15,360 bases of DNA from M3007 sp038249605 (GTDB lineage Bacteria; Bacteroidota; Bacteroidia; Chitinophagales; Saprospiraceae). Location: assembly GCA_038249605.1 (NCBI GenBank), contig JBBSDH010000091.1, positions 1 to 15,360 of the forward strand, written 5' to 3'. The translations under genes and the position numbers were made by a program. The notes under the pieces were generated by a model. That model was not told the DNA's origin. It did no database searches and saw only the letters and a list, made by a program, of their open reading frames with translations. Below, one piece after another: positions 7,332-13,804 of the stretch (the first letter of the stretch is position 1; each line of letters opens with the position of its first letter).

Positions 7332-7778
7332 ATGTTGTTACGACCATTGTTCTATACTTTTTTTCTATTGTTGACTTTTAGTGCTTGTAAAAAAGATGAA
7401 AACACCACGCCGGTTTCCGAGGATCCGAATTTAATAACAGGCATGTTTTCGGCGACCCGTTCGGGCGTTTTTCAAGAGCAGAATGGCTATCAGGCAGAAG
7501 GGACCGCGCAGATTGGCATTGATGGCGCTAATGTTCAATGGCTCCGGCTGGCTCCGGATTTTAATACAACCCTGTCTACAGGAGCTGTCACGGTATATTT
7601 ATCACAAAATAAAAACCTCAACCTCGGAGCTTCAGGCACTTTCAAGCGTCTGGAATTGGTAACATCGCCCGGAGAGCATTTTTACAAAGTAGATCCAGCA
7701 GTAGGCATTGATTTTAAATTTGCCATTTTATGGTGTTCCTCGGCTGGTGTGCAGTTTGGCAATGCAGCATTGAATTGA
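7332..7778 (+). CDS. DM13-domain lipoprotein (second copy)
   Basis: The protein has 148 residues. It has a lipoprotein signal with Cys19 (TFSAC), followed by KKDEN, which matches the Lys-Asp/Glu type of surface export signal described for Bacteroidota lipoproteins. Residues 36-148 are a DM13 domain clearly paralogous to that of the gene at 5773: GMFSATRSGVFQEQN, APDFNTTLSTGAVTVYLS, ILWC(135)SSAGVQFGNAAL. Shared blocks include DFNT..STG.VTVYLS and a Trp-Cys followed eight residues later by Gly. Apart from the lipid-anchored Cys, each paralogue has a single Cys, the DM13 one, so any redox role would rest on that thiol or on a bound metal or cofactor. It converges with the copper oxidase gene. 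Confidence 0.82.
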   Translation: MLLRPLFYTFFLLLTFSACKKDENTTPVSEDPNLITGMFSATRSGVFQEQNGYQAEGTAQIGIDGANVQWLRLAPDFNTTLSTGAVTVYLSQNKNLNLGASGTFKRLELVTSPGEHFYKVDPAVGIDFKFAILWCSSAGVQFGNAALN

Positions 7779-7798
7779 TGTGAGTAAATGGTTGGGCG

Positions 7799-7822
7799 AT
7801 GCTTTCTATCAGAAATCAGCAT
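7799..7822 (+). terminator. Weak hairpin between convergent genes
   Basis: ATGCT-TTCT-ATC-AGAA-ATC-AGCAT can form a 5+4 base-pair stem with a 3-base bulge, 20 bases past the stop of the second DM13 gene. There is no T-run right after it. It is the only candidate terminator I see in the 164-bp gap before the oxidase stop codon. Confidence 0.25.
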
Positions 7823-7942
7823 GTTTGTGATTCCCGACGCTGTTCTTATGGCAGATGCCAGCGATTATTATTCGCTCCACTACCAATGCTTTTTGTTTGT
7901 GTTCCTATTTCAATCCGCATCATTGAAGTGTTGAAAAAATGC

Positions 7943-10207
7943 TTAATAAGTCACCGTCACCCCAACTCCAAAACCCATGTCGCTGTCGTAATGCGACGAA
8001 AACGAAAAGTATTTCCCAATAATATACCTGAAGCCCGCCATGTATTCTTTGTCGGTATTCAACATCCAATTGAAGCGCAAACGCTGTGTGACTGGAATAT
8101 CTTCCCTTGACAACTGAAAGCGGAACTTACCGTCGCTGTCCACCCGCGCATCGGCGATCACCAACAGCGGCAACGTGTAAGCAATACCTGCAACCGCTGC
8201 TTTGCGGTTGTTTCTGTTGCTCTTTTGTCCAAACATGTTTTTGACTTCGCTGCCAAAAATATTTTTTGGACTGCCTTTGAGGTCAAAAAAGTTTTTTTGA
8301 ACCATACCTTCTTCTTTGTAGTGGTAATCAAATCCGATATAAGGATAAAGCCATTGCATTTTTCCAATGTAACGGCCTAGCATGGTTTCGCTCTCGTACC
8401 CGCGACCATCGTTCAGGCCCAAATGCCAAATCGTACTTATTTCCCAACGGGTATTGGCAAACATCAACTCGCCTTCGCTTCCGTTGGTTTCCAAACCTAT
8501 CCTTGCCATAGCATAAAAGGCTTTATCGTCCTTGTAAAGTTGCCGAATGGACTTTTCAGGGTTCGGTAATTGCGGATTTGGCGGTGAGTTTTCGTAACTA
8601 AAAATTCTGCCCATGCCTGCCATCATGTGGTAAAGAACATGGCAATGAAAAAACCAGTCGCCACTTTCGGTGGCTGCAAACTCTATGGTATCGGTTTCCA
8701 TTGGCATAATATCCAACACGTTTTTGAGCGGTGCATAGTCGCCTTGCCCGTTCAACACCCTGAAATAATGCCCATGCAAGTGCATCGGGTGGCGCATCAT
8801 GGAATTGTTGTAAATCACAATCCGAATATTTTCGCCTCGTTTAATCAGGATTTTATCCGTTTCCGAAACCGTCTTGTTGTCAATCGTCCATACATAACGA
8901 CTCATGTTTCCTGTCAATTCAAACCGCATTTCTTTGGTCGGGGCATTTTTGGGCAGGGTCGTTTTTCGGGTGGCTTTGAGCATACCATAATTGAGTGTTA
9001 CAATATCCTGTGGCTGGCCCATTTCATGGTTCATTTCACCGTGCTTCATGTCTTTCATTTCGTCACCACCCGTGATTTCCGGATACATCACCGTATTCAT
9101 ATCCATGACCTGATTGCTCATGTTCATGCCCATATCGTCCATGCTGCCGTCCATGTTCATCATGCCGTTCATCATTTTCATGCCCTCAAAATATTTGAGT
9201 TTGGGCAATTTGGGTGCAGGCATTTTCATGCCGCTACCCAGCCAAAGCGAAGCATATTGGGTGCGGTCTTCGGGCGTGACGACAAATTCATACTGCATAT
9301 TGTCGGGAATGGTCACGATAACATCATACGTTTCGGAAACGGCAATAATTAACCTGTCCACTTCAACGGGTTCCACCTCTTCGCCGTCATTGGCCACAAC
9401 CACAATTTTTCCGCCTGCATATTGCAACCAAAAATAAGACGATGCCCCGCCGTTGATGATCCGCAAACGCAGTTTATCACCCGCTTTATATTTGGGGGCA
9501 ATTTGTTCGGGTTTCCCGTTTATCCAAAACTGGTCGTAATACACATCCGCAACGTCCATCGGCAACATGCGCTTCCATTCATTGGTGAGTTTCGTTTTTA
9601 AGTACCCTTTTTTCAACGCCTCCACATAATCCTGGGTACTCCCTTTTTCAATGGCATACCAATCGGTGGCATTGTGCAGCGAGCGGTTTACCTGTTTGGG
9701 GTTTTCATCGGTCCAATCGCTCAACAACATGACGTATTCCGGCATGGGCTTTTCATTGCGCTTGCGAATGATGAACGCTCCATACAACCCACTTTGTTCT
9801 TGCAAGTGGGTGTGGGAATGATACCAATAGGTGCCGTTTTGTTTAATCGGAAAATAATAGCGGTGCGTTGATTTTGGCTTGATCGGCGCGGTTGTCAGAT
9901 ACGGTACACCGTCCTGTTCGTTGGGCAAAATCAAACCGTGCCAATGGATGGAGGTTTCATGATCCATTAAATTATGGACAAAAATTTCGGCAGTATCTCC
10001 TTCCGTAAAATACAAAGTGGGACCGGGGATTTGCCCATTTATGGCAAGAGCATGGGCTTTTTTGCCCGTAACATTCACCATTGTATCCGAAACATAGAGG
10101 TCGTAACGGACTGTTTTTTGTGCATAAAGTGAACCAAAAGCCAATAAAAGTACCGTCAAAGACAGTACTTTTTGATAAATATTTTTCTGAAAAGGCAGTA
10201 TACCCAT
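7943..10207 (-). CDS. Multicopper oxidase (CopA-like) fused to a CopB-like outer-membrane barrel
   Basis: The protein has 754 residues with a signal peptide at 1-29 (LYA-Q). Residues 32-540 form three cupredoxin domains with all copper ligands: H88-W-H90, H130-S-H132, H473-P-M-H476-L-H478 and H521-C522-H523...H527...M532. These are the type 1 (H473, C522, H527, M532) and type 2/3 sites. A Met/His/Asp-rich insert at about 343-396 (MKMMNGMMNMDGSMDDMG and after) resembles the Cu(I)-binding segment of CopA/PcoA and CueO. Residues about 555-754 are a different domain of amphipathic strands (MARIGLETNG, YPYIGFDYHY, FRYIIGKYFSFSSHY) ending in an aromatic residue (GVTVTY), like CopB/PcoB barrels but shorter. 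The likely role is periplasmic Cu(I) oxidation by an enzyme tethered to the outer membrane. It is the last gene of the copper cluster. Confidence 0.9.
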   Translation of the reverse strand: MGILPFQKNIYQKVLSLTVLLLAFGSLYAQKTVRYDLYVSDTMVNVTGKKAHALAINGQIPGPTLYFTEGDTAEIFVHNLMDHETSIHWHGLILPNEQDGVPYLTTAPIKPKSTHRYYFPIKQNGTYWYHSHTHLQEQSGLYGAFIIRKRNEKPMPEYVMLLSDWTDENPKQVNRSLHNATDWYAIEKGSTQDYVEALKKGYLKTKLTNEWKRMLPMDVADVYYDQFWINGKPEQIAPKYKAGDKLRLRIINGGASSYFWLQYAGGKIVVVANDGEEVEPVEVDRLIIAVSETYDVIVTIPDNMQYEFVVTPEDRTQYASLWLGSGMKMPAPKLPKLKYFEGMKMMNGMMNMDGSMDDMGMNMSNQVMDMNTVMYPEITGGDEMKDMKHGEMNHEMGQPQDIVTLNYGMLKATRKTTLPKNAPTKEMRFELTGNMSRYVWTIDNKTVSETDKILIKRGENIRIVIYNNSMMRHPMHLHGHYFRVLNGQGDYAPLKNVLDIMPMETDTIEFAATESGDWFFHCHVLYHMMAGMGRIFSYENSPPNPQLPNPEKSIRQLYKDDKAFYAMARIGLETNGSEGELMFANTRWEISTIWHLGLNDGRGYESETMLGRYIGKMQWLYPYIGFDYHYKEEGMVQKNFFDLKGSPKNIFGSEVKNMFGQKSNRNNRKAAVAGIAYTLPLLVIADARVDSDGKFRFQLSREDIPVTQRLRFNWMLNTDKEYMAGFRYIIGKYFSFSSHYDSDMGFGVGVTVTY

Positions 10208-10262
10208 TGGATTTTTTTGTTTGTTGTCATCAGCCTTCCGGCCATGTAAAATCTACCGTTCA

Positions 10263-10288
10263 GGTTCCTGGATCTTGACCAGGAAACC
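10263..10288 (-). terminator. Hairpin after the copper-storage gene
   Basis: On the minus strand GGTTTCCTGG pairs with CCAGGAACC around a 7-base loop (TCAAGAT), with one bulged base. It lies 18 bases past the stop codon of the four-helix copper-binding gene and before the oxidase gene. No T-run follows, so it could be a weak terminator, an mRNA-stability or processing element, or neither. Confidence 0.4.
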
Positions 10289-10305
10289 AAAACGGCAAAG
10301 TTTTT

Positions 10306-10647
10306 TTAAGCGGCCATTTCAGACATGCTTTTGCACTCTTCAGCGCACTTGCGACAAGCTTCCGCACATTTTTTGCAGTGAGCCATGTGTGCATGTTTTT
10401 CGCATTCAACTGCACAAGCTTCACAAATGTCTGCACATGCCTTGCACAAATGGGCGGCATGGTCACCTCCAATGCTCATCAGGTTAGCGGCTGCGAAACA
10501 AATAGCGGCACATTCCCGATCAAGTTGGATACACTTGGTTAGCATTTTGATGTCGGTCTCGTGCAAACATTCTGTTGCACAATAATTGCATTCTACTGCA
10601 CATGCAACACAGGCATCTATGCAGGATTGAAATTTTTGATTGTTCAT
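10306..10647 (-). CDS. Four-helix-bundle copper-binding protein (Csp family, DUF326)
   Basis: The protein has 113 residues with 19 Cys (9, 13, 16, 20, 23, 27, 39, 46, 50, 68, 71, 75, 78, 82, 91, 94, 98, 101, 105), mostly in CxxC and CxxxC steps along predicted helices. There are also His residues (29, 63, 66, 85, 87, 90). This is the pattern of Csp copper-storage proteins, in which the Cys line the inside of a four-helix bundle and bind many Cu(I) ions. There is no signal peptide, which points to the cytosolic Csp3 type rather than the exported Csp1 type. It lies between the Met-rich lipoprotein and the oxidase in the copper cluster. It would bind excess cytosolic Cu(I); storage versus detoxification cannot be told from sequence. 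Confidence 0.92.
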   Translation of the reverse strand: MNNQKFQSCIDACVACAVECNYCATECLHETDIKMLTKCIQLDRECAAICFAAANLMSIGGDHAAHLCKACADICEACAVECEKHAHMAHCKKCAEACRKCAEECKSMSEMAA

Positions 10648-10668
10648 TTTGCTCAGTATTTACAATTG

Positions 10669-10712
10669 CTTCAGGTACGCTGTTGCCCGTCCTTCAGGTC
10701 GCTGTAGCCCGT
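10669..10712. repeat. Tandem 21/22-bp direct repeat between two copper genes
   Basis: CTTCAGGTACGCTGTTGCCCGT (10669-10690) is followed after one base by CTTCAGGTCGCTGTAGCCCGT (10692-10712). The copies differ by one indel and one substitution. They fill most of the 72-bp gap between the Met-rich lipoprotein stop and the copper-storage gene start. They could be a paired binding site, an RNA element, or a local duplication. Confidence 0.8.
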
Positions 10713-10719
10713 TTTTTGG

Positions 10720-11154
10720 TTATTTATTCGGCATCATCTTCATGTCGTCCTTTCCCTGCATGCGGTTCATCATGTCTGGGTGTGACTGCATGGATTGCAT
10801 CATCATATTGGATTTTGCAGTGTCCCCTTCGCACATTTCCATCGTTTTATCCATCATCATTTTCCACATGGAAGCATCGTTTTTACACATGTTCATCATG
10901 TTGTCCATCATCACAATCTTCGAGCTGGGGTCACCCATCATGCTATGCGCCATCATTTGTTTGCTGCTGTCGCTGTTCATCATCTCATTTATCATATCAG
11001 CCCTGTAGGGTTGATGGTTTGCAATTCCAGTAATGATGGCCTTTCGCTGGTTGTCGTCTTTGAGATATTGGTCGGCTGTTTGTTTTGAATTGCAGGCAAA
11101 CAGGAACCCCATTGACGCAAACAAAAAAATTGAAAGAATCGTCGAATTTTTCAT
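10720..11154 (-). CDS. Met-rich lipoprotein, likely periplasmic/surface copper binder
   Basis: The start is ATG at 11154; a TTG two codons upstream is in frame but unlikely. The protein has 144 residues with a lipoprotein signal ending in LFAC (Cys21), then NSKQTADQYLKDD. The mature part is unusually rich in Met, often as MM pairs (MINEMMN, KQMMAHSMMGD, MMDNMMNMCKND, MWKMMMDKTMEMC, MMMQSMQ, MMNRMQ), with two extra Cys in NMCKND and EMCEGD and scattered His. Clustered Met is the usual ligand set for Cu(I) or Ag(I) in oxidising envelope compartments. The MM pairs recur at intervals of about 4-8 residues, so a helical scaffold is plausible. I recognise no named family. It lies in the middle of the copper cluster, 72 bases before the copper-storage gene. 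Confidence 0.85.
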   Translation of the reverse strand: MKNSTILSIFLFASMGFLFACNSKQTADQYLKDDNQRKAIITGIANHQPYRADMINEMMNSDSSKQMMAHSMMGDPSSKIVMMDNMMNMCKNDASMWKMMMDKTMEMCEGDTAKSNMMMQSMQSHPDMMNRMQGKDDMKMMPNK

Positions 11155-11195
11155 AGTCAATTGATTTTTGATTTAATTATTACACTCAAAGGTCT

Positions 11196-11203
11196 ATTTT
11201 TAT
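11196..11203 (-). promoter_or_regulatory. Possible -7 box of the Met-rich lipoprotein gene
   Basis: The minus strand reads TATAAAAATAGACCTTTGAG upstream of the gene. GACCTTTG keeps the A and the TTTG of TAnnTTTG (one mismatch) and shares ACCTTTGAG with the first DM13 promoter (5727-5735 region). The box lies about 40 bases before the ATG. There is no clear -33 element. Confidence 0.3.
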
Positions 11204-11290
11204 ACAAGGAACAGCCTTACACAATAATGGCAATGCATTACATGATTCACAGTTCCAACTACCTCAATCTCAAAGAATGTATACCTCGCA

Positions 11291-11341
11291 CCGCCAAGTT
11301 TTCAGCATGATCTTTTAGTTCTCATGCTAAAAACTTGGCGG
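11291..11341 (-). terminator. Long near-perfect hairpin downstream of the HMA-DUF3347 gene
   Basis: CCGCCAAGTTTTCAGCATGA (11291-11310) and TCATGCTAAAAACTTGGCGG (11322-11341) are inverted copies with an 11-base loop and one difference. Read as minus-strand RNA, that difference is a G-U pair, so the 20-bp stem is unbroken only on that strand; on the plus strand it is a C-A mismatch. The stem starts 36 bases past the HMA gene stop. No T-run follows. It is a likely transcript end or processing structure for the minus-strand gene. Confidence 0.6.
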
Positions 11342-11377
11342 CGCACAGTTATAGAATAACCTATAATTTTAAAAAAT

Positions 11378-12319
11378 CTATTGCTTCGCCGCAGGCAAAG
11401 TTTCCTTTGTGCTTCCGCAGGTCAGCATCGCCTTTCCATAGTACGGATTTTTAACCTTTGACTGTTCGCTCAACCAATAAGCCCCTTTACCATCATTCGC
11501 CATCGGGCAAAACTGATAATAAAGTGCTTCTGAATGGACGTTGAAAGCCTTTGCCACTTCGTAAAAGTTTTGCGACAATTTCATGAAATGGTCCCGCTGT
11601 ATTTCCACGTTGGTCGAGGCTTTGATTTTTCCTGCATCCTGCGAAAGTTGCTTTTCGTATTTCATCCAAACGCTGTGTTGCGCTGCACTCAACTGTTTCA
11701 TGTCAACAACTTCCACTGCATTCATCATCGCATTTCCCGCTGCTGCTGCTGCCACGCCTTCACTTCTAACAAGGGCGTTTTTCAATTCCAAATAGGCAGT
11801 AAGCACCGTATTGAACTGGACATTTGCACTTGTATTTGGCGGTGTGGTATCGGTTTTGGTGGGTGTTTTTGGTGTTTCTGCGGCAGGCACAGGTGTTTGT
11901 GTTTGGGCAGCGGTTATACTTTCGATTACCTCTACATTTCCAGTATCACTGACGGCTGAAACCGCGTCGGATGGTCGCCGCTCGTATTGGCAGCACTCTG
12001 GCAAATTGTTGTAAGCCGTAGTCGAACCGTAGAATTTCTCACTGTCATACCCCGCCTCAGCAATACGCTGCAAAACCGCATCACTGGTGGTCTTGGTTTT
12101 GTCGTACGTGAGTTGAAGCATCTTTGTGTCCTTGTTCCAATCGGCTTTGGCTTCGCCGGGTTCGTTGGCTGCAGCCTCGATTGTTTTTTTACACATCCCG
12201 CAATTGCCATAAACTTTCAGGATGACGGTTTCGGGATTGTTGATTTGTGCGGTACAACTGGCGAAAGTGAAGGACAACGCGAGGGTCATCAGCATCACTG
12301 TTTTACTTATCCATTTCAT
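11378..12319 (-). CDS. Lipoprotein with HMA copper-binding domain fused to DUF3347
   Basis: I chose the ATG at 12319 over the frame's upstream ATG at 12361, because it begins a lipoprotein signal (MKWISKTVML...FTFASC, Cys22). The protein has 313 residues. Residues about 29-98 are a heavy-metal-associated domain with the metal site GNC40GMC43, ending near LPECCQYE, a tail common in Bacteroidota HMA proteins. Residues 138-166 are a Pro/Thr/Ala-rich linker. Residues about 168-305 match DUF3347, including QRDHFMKLSQNFYEV, C271-PM and NPYYGKAMLTCG (C301). DUF3347 is often found with Bacteroidota copper-efflux adaptors, and its C-terminal CPM...MLTCG segment may bind metal. The likely role is extracytoplasmic copper capture and delivery. 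It is the first gene of the minus-strand copper cluster. Confidence 0.88.
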   Translation of the reverse strand: MKWISKTVMLMTLALSFTFASCTAQINNPETVILKVYGNCGMCKKTIEAAANEPGEAKADWNKDTKMLQLTYDKTKTTSDAVLQRIAEAGYDSEKFYGSTTAYNNLPECCQYERRPSDAVSAVSDTGNVEVIESITAAQTQTPVPAAETPKTPTKTDTTPPNTSANVQFNTVLTAYLELKNALVRSEGVAAAAAGNAMMNAVEVVDMKQLSAAQHSVWMKYEKQLSQDAGKIKASTNVEIQRDHFMKLSQNFYEVAKAFNVHSEALYYQFCPMANDGKGAYWLSEQSKVKNPYYGKAMLTCGSTKETLPAAKQ

Positions 12320-12426
12320 GTTGAATGATTTTTTTGAAAAGTTAAAGTTTGATGGTATCAAAACATCATTGGGTGTTCTAAAATAAAGTCTCTATGTTAC
12401 AACGCTTTTTTATGCCATTTTGTTAT

Positions 12427-12434
12427 CAAATGTA
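12427..12434 (-). promoter_or_regulatory. -7 box candidate for the copper cluster
   Basis: TACATTTG on the minus strand matches TAnnTTTG exactly, about 108 bases before the HMA-DUF3347 start. The nearest upstream TTG is 25 bases away, longer than usual for a -33 element. Confidence 0.35.
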
Positions 12435-12562
12435 TATTACTGATTATATGGATATTCGTCAATTTTAGGGACTTCATTAGTCAACCCATCCGCACTGTAG
12501 CCTACCCATGCCAACGACCGCTAACTACCACCGCTGTGCTTCGGAAGATCACCTTTTTGACC

Positions 12563-12570
12563 TATCTTTG
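12563..12570 (+). promoter_or_regulatory. -7 box candidate for the esterase gene
   Basis: TATCTTTG matches TAnnTTTG exactly and lies 97 bases before the esterase ATG. No clear -33 TTG sits at the usual distance; a TTTTTG ends only four bases upstream of the box, at 12554-12559. Confidence 0.45.
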
Positions 12571-12667
12571 ACTTTTCCACAAAGCATAGGCTGTTTTTGG
12601 GGGATGGGAACGGATGCGGTGATTCGGCGGTTTTGAGTTGGTATTTAAAATCTAAAAAAAATAAAAG

Positions 12668-13780
12668 ATGAAAACAAGATGGTTTTTCATGATGCTTTTA
12701 GCAATTGCTTCTAAAACGGCATCAAGTCAATGCACCGATGTTACTGTTGATGCAATTTCAAATTTTATTCCTTTATCCATTGATTCCGTTTTTGAAACAG
12801 CGGGCATGCGCAATGGACCGGATTACAAAGGAGCGACTTTGTATTATCCCATCAGCGGATCAAGCAATTACAAAAGTATTGTATTGGTGCCGGGGTATTT
12901 CGCAAGCGAAAAATCAGTGGCTGCGTGGGCAAGGTATTTTGCTTCCCGTGGATTTGTTGCCATGACCATAGGAACGAACAATTTATACGATCAACCAAGT
13001 GTAAGGGCACTTGCATTGTTGGATGGCATGGAAACGGTCAGACAAGAAAACAGCAGGATAGCATCACCGGTTTACAACAAGTTGGATGTCGATAATATTG
13101 CCGTTGGAGGCTGGTCCATGGGCGGTGGCGGAGCTCAATTGGCAGCGGTGCTGGACACAAGCATAAAAGCAGTTTTTGCCATTACTCCCTGGCTCCAATA
13201 TTCCACATTGACACCCGCCGCCCTGAGCCATACGGCACCGGTTTTTATCTTAAGTGGGCAAATTGACAACGTAGCGCCACCTTCTCAACATGCAAATGTG
13301 CATTACAATTACACACCTGCCTCAACAAAAAAAATATTGTTTGAAATTGCAAGTGGAACCCACAATACGCCATTGTCTCCGGCAACAGGCAATGGAGATG
13401 CTGGAAATGTGGTCATTGCATGGATGAATTTATTTCTAAACAACGATGATTGCTATTGTGCTATGGTGGTGAATGATTCACTGAACCAGAACGCAACTGC
13501 TTCCAATTTTTTGACTACTGTAAATTGCGAAAGTACGGTATCAACAAAACCAGAAAGCATCAAAAAAAGTACTTTGAATATTTACCCCAACCCAACAAGT
13601 TCACTGATCCGGTTAAGTAATGATGCATACCTGGGGGCTGCATTTGAAATTATTTCAGCATTGGGTCAGGTTGTTCAGTCAGGGACTTTGACATCCGATG
13701 TATTAGACCTGTCTGCACTGAATACTGGATTTTATTATTTGAAAATCAGCAACATGGTTTTTAAAATTGCCAAAGCATAA
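12668..13780 (+). CDS. Secreted PETase/cutinase-like polyester hydrolase with T9SS sorting domain
   Basis: The protein has 370 residues with a signal peptide at about 1-20 (ASS-QC). Residues 25-288 are an alpha/beta hydrolase with strong motif identity to the polyester hydrolases (dienelactone hydrolase superfamily) that include Ideonella PETase: LVPGY77, SRGFVAMTIGTN, DQP.VRA, GW149S150M151GGGG, TPW175, QID200NVAP and GTH232N. S150, D200 and H232 form the triad, and Y77 and M151 should form the oxyanion hole. The extra Cys pair of PETase beside the Asp and His is absent (GQIDNVAP, THNTPL); Cys262 or Cys264 with Cys287 probably forms the common C-terminal disulfide. Residues about 301-370 are a type A T9SS sorting domain (LNIYPNPTSS ... 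GFYYLKI ... KIAKA), so it is exported across the outer membrane. PET-active enzymes of this architecture are known from other Bacteroidota; the substrate here is unknown. Confidence 0.9.
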   Translation: MKTRWFFMMLLAIASKTASSQCTDVTVDAISNFIPLSIDSVFETAGMRNGPDYKGATLYYPISGSSNYKSIVLVPGYFASEKSVAAWARYFASRGFVAMTIGTNNLYDQPSVRALALLDGMETVRQENSRIASPVYNKLDVDNIAVGGWSMGGGGAQLAAVLDTSIKAVFAITPWLQYSTLTPAALSHTAPVFILSGQIDNVAPPSQHANVHYNYTPASTKKILFEIASGTHNTPLSPATGNGDAGNVVIAWMNLFLNNDDCYCAMVVNDSLNQNATASNFLTTVNCESTVSTKPESIKKSTLNIYPNPTSSLIRLSNDAYLGAAFEIISALGQVVQSGTLTSDVLDLSALNTGFYYLKISNMVFKIAKA

Positions 13781-13804
13781 AAATTAGGATAAACCCCGCC
13801 TGGC

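Larger units (their letters stand above)
12320..12667. other. 348-bp divergent intergenic region with two promoter candidates
   Basis: There is no coding gene here. It separates the copper cluster (-) from the esterase gene (+). It holds a TACATTTG box on the minus strand (12427-12434), a TATCTTTG box on the plus strand (12563-12570), and the 12-mer TGATGTTTTGAT (minus strand, 12357-12368) that is also present in the regulator promoter at 3462-3473. Confidence 0.5.

Noticed and set aside
8627..9352. His-rich 241-codon plus-strand frame, which could be mistaken for a metal-binding protein
   Set aside because: The His codons are the reverse complement of the Met (ATG to CAT) codons in the oxidase's Met-rich insert, so it is a shadow.
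10575..11088. Cys/Ser-rich and His-rich plus-strand frames
   Set aside because: They are opposite the Met-rich lipoprotein and the start of the copper-storage gene; CAT codons mirror ATG codons.
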